The notes under the pieces: model-generated
Database searches by the model: none
The model's input: only the letters and a program-made list of their open reading frames with translations
Told to the model about the DNA's origin: nothing
Shown here: piece after piece, positions 37,131 to 51,390 of the stretch
Layout: every line of letters starts with the position of its first letter
Position numbering within the stretch: position 1 is the first letter of the stretch
Translations under genes and position numbers: made by a program
Assembly: GCA_036365515.1 (NCBI GenBank)
Contig: CM070873.1
Coordinates: 216,737,376-216,801,375 of the forward strand
DNA from: Torymus aiolomorphi
Taxonomy: Eukaryota > Arthropoda > Insecta > Hymenoptera > Torymidae
Length of the DNA stretch: 64,000 nucleotides
Reading direction: 5' to 3'

Positions 37131-38072
37131 ATTTCGATGTCTATGATTTTCTATTGTAGGCTGCAGTTACTGTTATATACGCTCGTAATGATTATTACGG
37201 ATTTGCTTTATCGGGTATATTAAAAATATTTGAAAAGTCAATTAGGATTACGGAACAATTTCTAAACCAAGCTGAGAATAATTCAAAAGTCGAATGTTTC
37301 TTCATTAAACGGTTTAGTGTTGAAAAACAGCTTTTTTCAACATTTAAATTCGTAGTCTATAACAAAAACGTTCGCAGCGTGTCCCCTATATCATATCGTA
37401 CATATTAGATCAGTTCCTTATCAATTGACATGTTATTTTTTGTGATTAAAAATATACGTTATGATCGATCAATATTCCAGAATAACTTTAGAAATATAAA
37501 TTCAATAAAAAGTTGAAATATAATTATTTTTATTTTATTTAAAATGACAATATAACTTATAAGATTTCTATATTCAAATACTTTTCAAAATAAAAGTGAA
37601 TAATTTTGGAATAATATTTTTATTGAAAAACGAAAGTATAAACTTATAATCTTATCAGGATCTACTTTTGCTGCATAGTTTATTAAACGAGCGCAGATAA
37701 ATTTTGATAATCTTTATTATCAAGCGTCGATTTTCAATTCATTTGTTTACAAGCTTCTTATCAATCAAATTACTATTACGTAAGTAGAGTCTTTGTATTA
37801 GAAACTTCAAAATAATGTCTATAAATAAATTATATACAAAGTTATTACAACTAGCATATAAATATTTTACAATTACAATTTGAAAAATAAGTTATTGATT
37901 ATTATTTTTTATACAAAAGTACATTTAAATTTATTAAGTTAATTTATTATGCAATTTGTACAAATGGTGTCTAGTAATTTATACCGTGCATTATACTTTA
38001 GAGTTTTTTATCTGTTTACGACTTTATATATCATTGTAGATTATAATTAAATTTATCTTTAAATACATTTAA

Positions 38073-38324
38073 GAGGGTGTTACCATCCTATTTTACTACT
38101 AACATTGCTTTATCGGCTGGACGTGTAAAGATAATTGATATAATTTAGGTGCCGTACGAAATCAAAATTAACAAAATTTCGTTACGAATAAAGGTGCCAT
38201 CGTTATTTCGCCTTCGAGCTTTGGTGAATGACGAATTACTAAATTTTATTTATATTAATTATTTTAACACGTTCAGCCGATAAAGCAGTCTGTAGTAATA
38301 AAGTATATAGTATGACATTCTCTC
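38073..38324. mobile_element. Degenerate second copy of the family B palindromic TTAA MITE
   Basis: After TTAA at 38069-38072 the sequence GAGGGTGTTACCATCC and 'ctttatcggctggacgtgta' match the 34010 element's arm. The inverted right arm 'cacgttcagccgataaagca' is also present. The central stem is shortened and the right end has lost its TTAA. Confidence 0.7.
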
Positions 38325-39434
38325 AAAATGAATGCTTTTGACAATAATAAATTACAGAAATGTATCAACTGCACCACCGGTATCTATTTTTAATTATACG
38401 TCTTCTAGTGCTTATTGATATAAGCTTTTTTAATTTTTAATGTTTTATATTCAAGGAGACATTTACAGACACGATTTTTTACTAAACGTGATAATAGACT
38501 TCAACTTAAATAGCCGAGGAAACCTCGATAATTTCAAATAATCATTCGTAGCTTTGAAAAAATATCTATCCGCTACATAGTAATTTCAACAAGAAATCAT
38601 AACTTAATGGAATTGAAGATTATCGATTTTTCTTTCATCTTTATAAGTTTATTTTTCATTTTGAAGAGAATGCTCCGTTTAAAAGAAAAATACACTTGAC
38701 TGACAGATTCCTACTTCTCCTTCTTAACGAAAGTTAGGGCATTAGTAATTTTCTGCCAACGCAGAAACCAACTACTTTGTTCTTGGTTTTTTCCGTGAGG
38801 ATTAAGTGAGAAATGGCTTTTTCTGCAATAGCTCTGAAGAACATTTGGCAGTCGAGCGGTAAAATAGGACTGTCGCATATCTTCCCGTATATAGAAGAAT
38901 TATTACATCTCTCATCCGCGCGTACGCGTCAAGCATCATATTCAGCACAAATTTTATTTACGAACCCCAGAAAATCGAATGTTATTGACTGATAAAAAGT
39001 TGGGCCGCATTCGCTACTGTCCTCGCACACACTATTCGAGTTTACACCGAGGCCTATTCACATGCAGCAGTGTGCACGTATATATACAGGGAGACTGGCT
39101 GTGGGAGATTGTGTAAGTGCATGCGATAGTGAGCGTAACCTGTGCTGTGCGCCAGTGTCCAGGGCCTCGGCAGCGTATGGAACACGCACTCGCTCGCGCT
39201 GCATGCGGCACACAAGAGCACCGCAGCCGCGCGAGCTTGCGTTGCTCACGTGCGCGCACATACGCACAGTGAGGGGACGCGACTGGCTGTGTTGTACTTA
39301 TATACTTGCATTATACCCAGCGAGCAGAGTGTGGCTGCGCAGACACACACGACAACCTAACCTATAGCCGAGAAGCGAAAGACTCGGGCCTCGCGACGCA
39401 TACGTACCCGTAACGCCTGCCTCTCGACGTCTCG

Positions 39435-39453
39435 ACACACACACACACGCACG

Positions 39454-39544
<91 letters not shown>

Positions 39545-39560
39545 GCACACACACACACAG
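39435..39560. repeat. (AC)n microsatellite, about 125 bp
   Basis: Dinucleotide AC units with a few GC interruptions near 39450-39462 and at the 3' end. Confidence 0.97.
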
Positions 39561-40351
39561 CCGCGCGCACGTATCGTGTGTTGGCGAACCTACCTCTAGT
39601 TCTGGCTCGAGAGAGGGAGAGAGCGAACGAACGAGCGATCGTCGCGGGTGGAAACGAGACAAAGTGAAACGTGTCTGCTCAAGGCACACACGTATAATCG
39701 TGAGGCGCTAAAAAAGCCAGTGCGCGTGTGTTCAGAGGAGAGAGAGCACAGTGCAGGGTATACACTCCGACTCTTGCTCCGAGTCGCGTTCTCTCACAGC
39801 TCGCCAGGCTTTTTCCCTTCATTCTCTCTCTCTCATTCTCCATCTCTCTGCTCCCCTCACGTACGCAAGTGAGGGAGCGAGAACGCGAAGAGGAGGCCCT
39901 TGGGGGACTGACGACGCCGACGAGAAAAGATACCAGCGCGAGACGGACTGGACAAAAATAAACAAAACGTCTGGTGTTGTACGTGTGAGTGCTCGTGCGA
40001 GGCGCAGCCAGTGCTGCGTATACTACGGAGCAGGACGGCAGCAGCAGCAGCGCAGCAGCAGCGCGGACGGACGAACTGGGAGGGCCTTCTTCGATGGGCT
40101 CTGCGCAGAAGCCTGGTTAGCGCGATGCTGCAAGAGCACGATTCCCGTCATTCAGGTAACTGTTGTCCGCTCGCGCGCACGCACACCACGTTCCCCGTCT
40201 TCACTTTCTCTCCGTGCTCACTCACTCGCTCGCTTGCTTATTCTTCCTCGCGTAACGGCTCTCTTTTTTCCTCTCCCGCTCGTCCGCTCGCGATTATTGG
40301 AAAGTAGTCTCTCTCTCTCGTAAGTACCTATACGTGTAAACCTAGGAGCTC

Positions 40352-40520
<169 letters not shown>

Positions 40521-42945
40521 CTCTCCCCCTGGCCCTATACGCTCGCGAGTGTGTTCGCGCCAAGGCGACTATTTCCCTTCTTTATTTATTTATGTTCGCG
40601 TACACGCGCGCGCGCGCCTGTCTCGCTCTGTCTCCCGCTCCGTTTCTCGCCCACACCTCTGCCCCTCTCTGTCAATCTGGGTCTCGCAGTGCGTCGCTGC
40701 GCCCAGGAATCGCGGTCGGTCGTTCTAAAAAAAAGCCACGTTTCCCCTGCCCCTGGTAGCGAGCGTCGATATAATGGAGCGGACGGTGTAGGGCCTCAAA
40801 AATCGGGCCTCCGATAAAAGTGAGGAGGACGCGACGGGCATCCAGCGAGACAAAGCTTATACATAAAAACAGCAGCAGCAGCACCAGCAACACGGTTAGG
40901 CGAGACTGTACGCGAGCGGGAGAGAAAGAGGGGGAGTGTGTGTAATGCCATGAGTGCGAGCGAGACGGTGCTCTCTTCTCTCTCTATCTCTCTCGCGGCA
41001 GCCGTCGACGAGGGCAGCCGCGGCCTCCATTACTCAGCAGCGAGGCAGTAGCAGCGGAGCTCGCAGCTAACTCGGCGCTAGTGGTGGCCGCTTCGTGCTG
41101 CGCTCTCGCAGTGTATATACAGTAGTCCGGGGGGCCGTTGCATCCGCAGCATTTCGTTCGGCCTGCTTTTCTCGGGGCGAGCTTCTTGCCAGACATCAGA
41201 GGCGCATAGCTCGCGCTTCGTTTGGTCCTCTTTCCTCCGCGCGTCGGGAGCGAGAGAGTGAGAGTGGCTGGCGGAAGGTGCACGATGGCGAGCAGCAGTG
41301 CATTCGGCCAGTCTCCTCGTCGCCCTGCTGCGCCGATGCCAAGCGGATCGCCCTGCGAGTGGCTGCTCATTCTTCTGACAGGAGACGACGATCATTTCGC
41401 CTCCGGTGAATGGTAAACAAAGCATCGTCCTCTGCATTCCCTTGTGTGCTTATAGTACGAGGCTATACGTACAGTAGTAGCGCGAGAGTGCTGCCCCACT
41501 GTTGTCTCGCGAGTGCATGTACATATGTATATATATATAGACACACACCTAGAAAGCGAGAGAATCGGGAAAGAGTGGTTACCATACAGCTCTATCTTCG
41601 CGAGCTGATCCTTGCACGCGAGCAGGGGGGGGGGGGGGGGGGCGGCGGGCTCGCGTTTCGTATGTGTATACAAGTGTGCATTCGCGCGCGGAAGAGTCAT
41701 CATACGCGCAGTCAGTCTCTGGGTTTGTCGTGCACTCGCCTTTGTTATCGACGTGCACAGCAACGTGTACATGTATGCGCGCGCGTGTGTGTGCGTGCGC
41801 GCTTTCTGTCTTCTCTCTATTCCCATGGAACGGGCACGGAGATAATGAAAGAGAGACGGAGAAGAGCGAGCCCCAATATCTCGTTCCCATCTCTCTTTCT
41901 CTCCTTCCTCCGTAGTCGGCTCTATATCCCTCTGCGTGGTCTGCGCGTCTGTTCGACCGTGTGGCAACGCACTCGAAAAAGTTCGTCTCCCCCAACGACG
42001 CTGACGACGATGACAACACAACGCTGGCGATGTGCATCGCACGCGCAGTTGATCAATCGGACCGAACCACCAGCGCGACTCGCTCATATGCAAGCTTTTC
42101 TCTGTGCGCGCACATCCGTGTGCATTTTCCACTCTTTTCGAAGGTCCCTTATCTGCTGTCTCCATCTCGCTTACTTTACTTCTTTTTTTTCTCTTCTCGC
42201 TTTCCGCTCCCCACGCTCTCATGATGTACCTGTGTGTACACACACACGCACACGCAGTAACGGGATTTTACATCACTGCGCATATCTAGATTTTCGGGCT
42301 TTCGCTTTTCCTCGGGGCTTTTGTTCGGCCAGACGATTCCTACATCTGTACGCGAAACGCACTCAAGTCTGAGGAAAGACGTAGTTCGCAAAAAGCACAA
42401 GTAAATTATGCTTTGTTCGGATTTGGATTATACGAAGACTCGATCGATTGAGAAGGCAGCAGTAGCTACTTTATCTTTCCATTTTCCTTTATTTCGTTTT
42501 CGCTTCTCCGCCTCCGTGGTACTTACGCGAATATCTGTTCATACTTGTAAACATTGAAATCAACGATACGATAACGGGCTTATTATGCTTCTTTTTTTAA
42601 CACTTGGAAATTGCGTTTGACGAAACTCTGAAGTTTGACTAGCGAACGCATAAATTCGATGCGTTTTTAACCCGAGAATTAATATTTATAATCTGAAAAA
42701 TGTCTCTCCTTTTGCGAACAACAATGTTACTGTTCATTCTAAATATGTGTGTTGTTTATTTCAATTAAAAAGACAGTATTTCATTAAAGTATCTCAATTG
42801 CTTTAGTATAAAGAACATCAGCTTTGAGTTAATCTTTATAAGTTTACAAAGTTACAGTACTTAAATAATACTTCAACTTTCACTAGTAATACAAACGTTC
42901 AACTCTTATAATTTGAAAATATCATTAATTCTTTAATAGCTCTAT

Positions 42946-43235
42946 TATAGCACGGCGTGACCTACGTCCGCACTTAAGTCACGCCTATCCGTGACTTAAG
43001 TAGTCCATTATTGCACCGTGTTTATCGCACTCGCTACGTTCGTGCGCTAACCTCACGGTGCAATAATGAACTGCTTATGACACGGATAGGCGTGACAGCG
43101 GACTTAGGTAAACGTGCTATAAAGTATCGTACGATACGTGTGACTTCAGTGGCCCACAGCACGGCGTGATGTTAGCGCCCGAGCGTAGCGAGGGTGCAAT
43201 AATGGGCCACTTAAGTCACATGTATCGTAATATAC
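42946..43235. repeat. Two adjacent palindromic hairpins with GC-rich core
   Basis: The first palindrome (42946-43121) has arms sharing 'cacgcctatccgtg' and 'cattattgcaccgtg' around the loop 'cactcgctacgttcgtgcg'. The second (about 43127-43232) pairs 'acgtgtgacttcagtggccc' with 'gggccacttaagtcacatgt' around 'gcccgagcgtagcgagggtg'. The loops are related to those in the hairpins at 18.9-20.2 kb. Confidence 0.8.
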
Positions 43236-43959
43236 TATTTTGTACATAACAAAGCGAACAAAATTATATGTATTTTTAATATTTTAAGTTACTAATTTGA
43301 ATTTTGAACATAGTTGAAATGCGTATTATAAACCGGGAATGTAGGTATAAATCAGCCATAATACTTAATACAGCAAGTTTTCACATGTTTCCCCTTAGTA
43401 ATCCTAAATGAAATTGTTGACTAAACGAAACGAGTCCTGAAGTTTTAAGGACGCTTGCTCATTGCAATCGTAGCCAAAAGTACGCGGAGTCGAACGCCGT
43501 ACGCCTAGCGCTCTCTCGGGTCTCCCCACTCTCAAAATTTCACGCGAGACTGTACACGTACACATGGCGCCGCTTCATCGTGTGTACATTCACATCGAAG
43601 CGCTCCGTCTGTGTAGACACACGCGTAGCGCGCGGGCACGCCATTGGTTTGTTTACACGTACACAAGGACACGCGCGGCCGAAGTTACCTACTTTAAACA
43701 ACTAGAGTTCGACACGCGCGCTTCGCGCGCTGATTTTCTTTTTTTTTTATTTTGCTAATAATTTGTTAATAAAGCTATCAAAATGGTCAAGTATTTATGC
43801 AAATACATATATGTGGCTTCCAGGAATGACGACGTAACTACATTTTACGTGTTTTCGAGAAATTACCGTTTTAAAATTTCTGTCATTCATGAGTATCTAC
43901 ATAATGTACCTTGTGCATTAAGGTACCCAACTCTCAGCCAATCGGAGCCAATCTTCGGC

Positions 43960-44820
43960 TTCGATGCTTAGTGGTGGGCAAATTACATGCGTGGACCTCA
44001 TATCCCCTGACTACTGGGGTTTACAAGTTATTTAAATAATCGTTTTGCTTATTTTTTTATGTCTACATAACTCCCTTACATGCGTGGACCTCATATCCCC
44101 CGCCTACTTGTACTAATACATGTTTCGTAATTATAGTTTCAAAAAATTCTATTTTGTAATAGTTTGTTAAATAAATAATCCGGTTTAAATTAATTATTTC
44201 ATTATTTTTGATATCAGATTCGTGATTGGCAACCCCAAAAACAAAACATAATACAGTTCCGTAATTATAGTTTCAAAAAATTATATTTCTCAATAATTTG
44301 TTTAAATAATTTTGTTCAAATTCATTATTACATTATTTTTTATATCAGATTCGTGATCATCGCCTATAAAAACCGCAAGTTTGTTGTATTTTGTATCTCA
44401 GATTGAGCTACATTTGAAAGCGGTAGTCCCGAGTATAGTGTAATAGGAGCTACATTTAATATTTGTCATTATAAAGTTAATTTAATCTAATAAATTATTT
44501 TGTGATTGTAACTTTTATTCTTGTAATAAAATATATTTAAATTGTAATTTTGATAGTTAAAAAATAGTTTATGTATATCTATATAGGAGTTTTAAAAACT
44601 TTAGACAAATATGTATTGCATTTATCCAATCTATAACCCTATAAATCTATATAGATGTAGAATGACCGTCTTAAAAGTTTTGGTCACGTCATGAATTTTA
44701 ATTTTAATCTAAGTTTTGCTATTAAAAAAATAGTTTAAATATAAAAAGTTTATTTTAAGAAATATACGATACGAGTTTTAAAAACTTTAGACAAATATGT
44801 GTTGCATTTATCAATATCAA
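43960..44820. repeat. Direct repeats in AT-rich noncoding DNA
   Basis: 'acatgcgtggacctcatatc' occurs at 43986 and 44079. A unit of about 110-120 bp beginning 'gtaattatagtttcaaaaaa' and including 'atatcagattcgtgat' is tandemly duplicated at about 44131 and 44255. 'gagttttaaaaactttagac' occurs at about 44586 and 44772. Confidence 0.7.
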
Positions 44821-44975
44821 ATCAGTTAAAATGGCGATAAGCGTCATCAGGAACTTGACAAAGTATGGTCATTTGCTTCATATTTTCGACGGTCTTGCGA
44901 CGGTCTTAAGACGGTCGCATGACCGTCTTATGACGCGCGTCACAGTCACGTTACATCTCTGCGCATGCAACACGG

Positions 44976-45118
44976 GGGCCTTTCTACATATGTGTGTTCT
45001 GTGTGTGCTGTGTGTTCCTGACAAAGGCAGATAGATCTGTTCTGTTTATGTGAGACAGAGACAGACATAGAGAGAAGTTGTCTAGAACAGACAGAACACA
45101 CATATGTAGAAAGGGCCC
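44976..45118. repeat. 143-bp hairpin with 28-bp arms
   Basis: The left arm 'gggcctttctacatatgtgt' and its inverted partner ending 'atatgtagaaagggccc' enclose a purine/GT-rich loop. It is probably a small foldback insertion. Confidence 0.7.
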
Positions 45119-45410
45119 AGCGCAACATCTGAATGTATACGCCTCTTTAATATTATTATGTTACAAATGCAATAATTACAATAATGCAATATACAACAAC
45201 ATGTCAACATAATACAAAATACAATTTACATATTACTACAATATCTGTATTCAAAACTTAATCTAGTTCGCATTTAAAACTCTAGTCCCTCTAACTTTAG
45301 CAGACGCAATTGACGCGATTCGAGATTTTCGAGATATACTTCGAGATTTTCGAGAAAAAATCAACATGGCGCCGAACACGTCTGGTTGCATTTTATACAG
45401 AGGGACTGTA

Positions 45411-46732
45411 AGGGAAGGCGGGGCATGACGTGTCAGGTAGGTAAGTTTGGCACCCTCATATTTTTAATATTAATGAATGTAAAAAATGTAATTTTTACGT
45501 AAACCTAATTAGATATGCTTTTAGAATTTTCCTCTATACTTTTGAGATTATAGATAATGTTTAACATTTAATTTAATAAGATTGAAAATCGGTGCTTAGA
45601 AACAAGGTTGACTTCATTTTTAAGTCGCTTGGAGCAACGAGAAAATGATTTTTTTTCTAAATGAGGCCAAACCTATTTGATAGTTTCAACTTTTATCTTT
45701 CAAGCCCTGTTTTTGTTATTTTCAGAAAATCTTTATAAATAATATAATTAAAAAATGAAAATGGTATTAAAATGGGGCATGACGTGGCACCCTGGCGGGG
45801 CACGCGTGTCACACTCGAGCGTATCAGTGCGCCGCGGCGGCCGCCGAGCGAAGTGATATAACCCTACAAACCAAAAACGGAGCAAGATGGGTTAACAACT
45901 ACGCAGTGCAATAATTTAGTTTTAAGTAGTTTTTAGTTTCAATTATTACATTAATAAGTAAATAACGATTATTTCGACTGCGTATTAAGTTATATTTAAA
46001 GTAGAAAAAAGCCGTACTTGAAGACTTAAACACAAATCAGCTTGATTTATCCATTGTTAATAATAATTCAGCTTCCGTAAATAATGAAAATTACTTTAGA
46101 GAAGTTAATACCTGAAGAATCAATTGTAGATACTCAAACTGCCTTTTTCAATGGTCAGGTAGTTCAAATATGCTACATAGATGAAAATGATGCGAAATCT
46201 TTAAATTTAAACTTATTGTAATAATAATGATAATTTGTTAATCAAATAAAAGTATTATGGTGTGATCATATTTTATAAGAAGGAATTTGTAATATAAAAT
46301 CATTTATTAAAATGTAATAATTTATTTTAAAATAAAAATTGTTATGTTCCTTAATAAAAATAAAATTTTAAATTTTCAATAGACTGATTAATTATTTGAT
46401 TTTTGAAAGTTTTATTAGGGCATAATTATTAAAGTATTAATTACTGGAAAAAAGAATTGAAAAATACCTATAATAAAATATTAAATTTTACCGTGCCATG
46501 CGTGCCCCGTCGGGTGCCACAATCCACCCGCCGGTGGGGCACGTAGAGCATTTTTTTCAGAATTTCTTTTCTGTATTTTATCAATAATTAAAAGAAAATG
46601 AAAAAAAAAGTTAATAGTTTATTTTATTTTTTTCTGATCTAATTATTCCGTTTTTGTACATTTTGAAATAATACACGGTTTAGTTGTTATTTTTAATCAA
46701 AGTTAGGGTGTCACACGTGCCCCGCCCTCCCA
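45411..46732. mobile_element. 1.3-kb TA-flanked element with GC-rich inverted termini
   Basis: The left end AGGGAAGGCGGGGCATGACG and the reverse complement of the right end TGGGAGGGCGGGGCACGTG are related and bordered by TA. Further GC-rich blocks 'ggggcatgacgtggcaccct' (about 45774) and 'gtgccccgtcgggtgccaca' (about 46502) lie inside as subterminal inverted copies. A small frame at 46084-46221 encodes 45 aa beginning MKITLEKLIPEESIVDTQTA. It resembles nothing I recognise and may be the tail of a lost transposase. Confidence 0.6.
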
Positions 46733-46739
46733 TATCTCG

Positions 46740-47720
46740 AAAACGGTGCTGCTAGGCTTTCTGGATTTTGGAGAGCTTATTTAAAATATCGTCATTAGTA
46801 AAATATCTCTTTTTCGTTCAATTCTATAGAAAACTTTTGGCGTTATTAATGAAAACGTTCATTTTTTCACGACTTTTTCATAAGACACCGTATTAAATTG
46901 TCTAACTTTGATAGCTTATATCTCATGAACGGTGTTGCTAGGCTTTCTGAAGTTTGCAGATGTTGCACATAATAACAATAAGAATCTACCCTGCAAGTTT
47001 CATAAGATTCTATAGAAACTCATTTTGTGAGCAAGCGTCCTTAACAAAGGCTGAGGGATGCAAAAATTCCTGGTATATTTTCATATGTTTTTAAATTTAC
47101 AAATTATTTTTCTAGTACCTAAGACACACCTATATCGTTTACATTTCTTTTTTTTTTATATTTTTTTACTAAGCGCTACCGAATTAAAAGAAATAATAGT
47201 ATGTATTATAATCCAAATGAATCACTTTTAAAAAATTACCGTTGCGGTTCTGACTTTATCGGTACCATGGTAATTAAGGGGGTTATTATGTTACAATCTA
47301 TTTAAAAAGTTACCTAGATTTTTCACTAAATCGCAAAATAATAGACTGTTTCGTAATTAGAATGTAAGTTTATGTATTTTATAATAAAAAATATGTATAT
47401 ATTCTATAAATACTTGACTAAGTAAATAAAAATCAGATAAAACATACATTTTCAACCTGCTTGTACCACAATATAGATAGATATACTGATTGTATTAAAC
47501 TTCAAACTTAAAATTGCTACGTGTCAAGAATGGTGACACTAGGCTTCCTGAATTTTTAATATGTTATTACGCTTACAATTTCAAGTAGTATATTAGTTTT
47601 TCGAAAAATTCGTAAAAAAAAACGTACTACATTATAATGCTCCATAAGTGTCTATGTAAGCGATCAACTTTATGAATTAATTTCTTTAATTCGGTGACGC
47701 TAGGCCTTCTGAAATTTTTA
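46740..47720. repeat. Diverged repeats of a 'gctaggctttctg' motif
   Basis: 'ggtgctgctaggctttctgg' (46745), 'ggtgttgctaggctttctga' (46932), 'ggtgacactaggcttcctga' (47532) and 'ggtgacgctaggccttctga' (47693) recur in otherwise AT-rich noncoding sequence. This suggests an old tandem array with irregular spacing. Confidence 0.6.
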
Positions 47721-48232
47721 TATGATGCAAATAGCACCACAATAATTGATGTATGCGTAGGTTATCAAAAATTTCCTAAGAAATTGCTAAATCGCGATAA
47801 TCTCCTCAATAAGTTCACTTATAAAAAAAAAATCAACTTTAGGGCCTCAGCGTACACGTAAAGCATGCTCAGAATTTTTAAACCCTTTTATATTAATTCT
47901 TATATTTTAATTACGCAACTTTTGCAATTACTTACTGACTTCTTATATTCCAATTATATTATAATTAATTTTAATAATACCTTTTTACATACAAAATTTT
48001 TGAGGTTACAATTCTGAGAGTACACATTTTTAGGTTAGACATTTTATCATACGTCTTTTTAAGTCGTAGAACACAAACTCATCAGGCATTCGAGAATATA
48101 CGAATAAGTCGATTATTACTTTTCCGTCATCATTTTTTAAAAAGAAGATAAGACTCAAAATATGAAACCTAAATCATTTCATGTATAGATTAGTTTCTCA
48201 ACCAATCAGATTATACCTTAAGGCTATGTGAG

Positions 48233-48425
48233 TGCCACCCGTTATCGACGATTGCAGAGACTGTTTTTTTTTTTTTTTATTTAGTTTTCAATTTTAAGAA
48301 AATCTCGCTCTGATACGTTGTAGCTCATTACCATATCCACAACGGGTCAAAGAGATTTTTCCTCAAAATTCAAAATTGAACGAGAAAAACGGGTCCGGGC
48401 AATCGTCGGTAACAAGGGGGTTTCG
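48233..48425. repeat. Foldback repeat of about 190 bp
   Basis: The left arm 'cgttatcgacgattgcagag' and the inverted right arm 'gggcaatcgtcggtaacaag' mark the ends. The inner arms 'caattttaagaaaatctc' and 'gagatttttcctcaaaattc' also pair. Confidence 0.6.
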
Positions 48426-49279
48426 CATCGCCCTAAGTAAAAAGTTTACGTCTGCCACGACCAATCACAGACTACTTTTAAACGGGCTTAACCAACCGCG
48501 AAGGTTTTATTTCGGCTTCACATTTCCGTTATCATTCTTTTAAGTTAGTTCCTCAATATTCGTGAAAATGGTACTAAGATACGAAAAAATTTTATTACAA
48601 TTTTTTAAAAAACAAAGAATTTTTTACAATTTTTTTTTTTATGTAGGTTGCCGACCTAATTTTTAAGAAAAAAATTATTGAAAATGGTTATTTTTACCTT
48701 GAGAGAAATGAGCGCCATATTAACTATGACAGAAAGTAATAGTATCACTTCATCAAAACCGGGACTTCAAGAAGAAAAACATAGCTTCCCTGCAAGAATA
48801 TTCAGCATAAGAAATGGTCGATGGTTATAAGTATCACCAGAAAATTAATCATAATTATGACGGGGGAATTCGTCATAATTATGACCATAATTATGGTGAA
48901 CGAGATGCTGAACGATCGACAAACGTATACAATGGTCACGTGACCTCCGTCACGCTCGTCGCTCATGCTGTTTATACCCAGCGCTTGGCAATTCTAACCT
49001 TAATGTCTTACCCGACCACTCCGCTTATTTTGACCGGAGATTCAAGCTGTTCTGGCTGTTTTTTTCTCCCAGTGTTCTCTCATGTATAAGACATATACAA
49101 TACTAGCTACTTTTAGCGCACTTCGCGCGTATCATTTATCTATTTGTTTTTTGTTTTTGAGGTTATGAACATGATCAAGTTTCATTTTAAAAGTTTGTTT
49201 TAAATAGTTTAAATTATACGATAATAACGTAAGTCTCATAAATAAAATCATGAAATTTTTCTTATACTATTCAGTTTTA

Positions 49280-50188
49280 AATATTCAAAGTCAAGAATCC
49301 AATCTTCAAAATTCAAACATACTCGATTTTGGCGCTTATTCTATGTAGACTAATCAAATGAGCCAGCAACAACCAATCAAAACAGTCTTATTGTGATGAC
49401 AGATTTCCTCCATCACTTTTTTAAGAGAGGATTATTTCGTTCATTGGGTCCAAATATTTTCTACGTTACAGACACCAAAGTCTTAAATCTACATCAACGA
49501 GCAACTGAATTATGGATCTCCTATTCAAAGGAACCAAAATCAACTTTCAAGATGTGAAAATTGTAGCGAAAATGTATACAAAATATTCTATTTAATAAGA
49601 GAAAATTTTGTATACTTATAGGTAGTGTCTTTAGCTATAATTTACACAAAATCAAAATTTATTTTTGTCCTCTCGTATAAAAGATCTACAATATTATATT
49701 TAGTTCATTGGGTCCAAATATTTCCTACGCTAAAGACACCCCAAGTTTTAAATCCATCAACGAGTAACTGAATCTCCTAAGCGATGGGACCAAAATCAAC
49801 ATTCAAGTTGTGAAAATTGTAGCTATAGACTGTACTGTACCTATTAGTATACAATATTTACAACTTTCATTATTCGATAACTCACTTATAGGCTGGGTGA
49901 CTTTATCACAGGAAATATTGGAACCACATGGACAAAATGACTTAATCCATATTTGATATTATTCCTTCTGACTATAATAGTTATGGCATGTACGTATTAC
50001 TTTTCCAAATAAAATTTATACTTAACATAACAATTTTATAAAAACATACACTTTCTTTGATTTTACAATAATTTGTTTTCAAAAACATTATACTTAACCA
50101 TTATAGTCACAAAGAATCATATCACATATAAAGTCATTTGATCCATCGGGTCCAAATATGTCCAGTGGTAAAGTCACCCAGCATATAT
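49280..50188. repeat. Direct repeat pair and a 293-bp TA-flanked MITE
   Basis: A segment with 'ggtccaaatattt', 'acagacaccaaagtctt' and 'gtgaaaattgtagc' at about 49445-49570 recurs at about 49708-49830. At 49891-50183 a MITE has ends GGCTGGGTGACTTTA and the inverted GTCACCCAGC, bordered by TA, with arms of about 90 bp ('aaatgacttaatc' opposite 'ataaagtcatttg'). Confidence 0.65.
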
Positions 50189-50634
50189 TAAGTACTTATA
50201 AATGTGGATTTTTCATAATAAATTATGGTCTTAATTTATTTACATTGTGACCAGTTCTATTTATAAATAAGTAATGTCAAAGAGTTATCAATTTACTGTT
50301 TTATTACTTTAGAAAAGTAAACCAATTGTAACTTTTAGTTTCTAACCTCGATTTTGTGTTCACATTTCACAAACTATCGACAACTGTGTCACCAACGTAT
50401 CGAGAATTGTTCTGGGGCCGAAACTAGTTATCGAGAACTACTCCGGCGACATTATATTTTTAATAATTATTTTCTCCCTTAATATTTATTAAATCTGAAC
50501 TTTTTTTCATTTCATTTGAACTTGTTTTATAACTTTCTATAAAAAAAAATAATTGTTTACTCTAATAAAAATATTGGTTTTTGGAACAAAACATTACCTT
50601 GCGTCTTACGCTATCGAGAACTGGTTCCACTACC

Positions 50635-50765
<131 letters not shown>

Positions 50766-51390
50766 CTCCGCTCTGGTAGTACGTTATAGCTATTAGTACC
50801 ACAGTGCGACCATTAGCTGTTAGAAATTAGCCCTGTCTCTATCTCTCTTTCTCTAGCTCTCACTACCTCTTTTACCTTATACACAAACAATCTTCTACTG
50901 CGTAGTGCGTAGTTATATGTACCGCGCGACCGTTAGCTGTTCGAGGTTAGTTTGGATTTTTCATATAAAATGAAGGGAAATCGATAAAAAGTTTACTCCA
51001 AAAAAGGCAAGCTGCAAAAGTTGGATAAAGCAATACGTCATTTTTCAGTCCTTTATAATGTATTAGTTAACTCAATCCCTCTCTAACCTCGTTATCCCTT
51101 CAGCATAATCATGGCCATAATTATGTCGTCAGGTGACAGGATTTGTGAGCATAATATGCGGCATAAAATGGTCATCCGTCATAAAATACGGCATATTATG
51201 GTCATATGATGCTCAACAGTTCTACCAGGGTCCGTATCCTCTAAGCTGTGGTGACTTCTGTCGTTTATATGTACGGCATCGACAAGCTTGTCGTGTCGTT
51301 TGTGTCTCGCTCTTGTGAGCTACAAAGTTTGTGGTTGTCGCCGTTGTCGATTTATCTGTCGAGTGACTCGGTAAGTACACATTACCTTAA

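Noticed and set aside
41392..42372. Two overlapping frames of about 280-320 codons on opposite strands
   Set aside because: Both run through microsatellites and a G run with low-complexity products. Opposite-strand openness is a sign of base composition, not coding.
51133..51318. Plus-strand frame of 61 codons near the left flank of the Kolobok-like element
   Set aside because: It lies in palindromic 'cataatatgcggcataa' sequence with no recognisable protein features.
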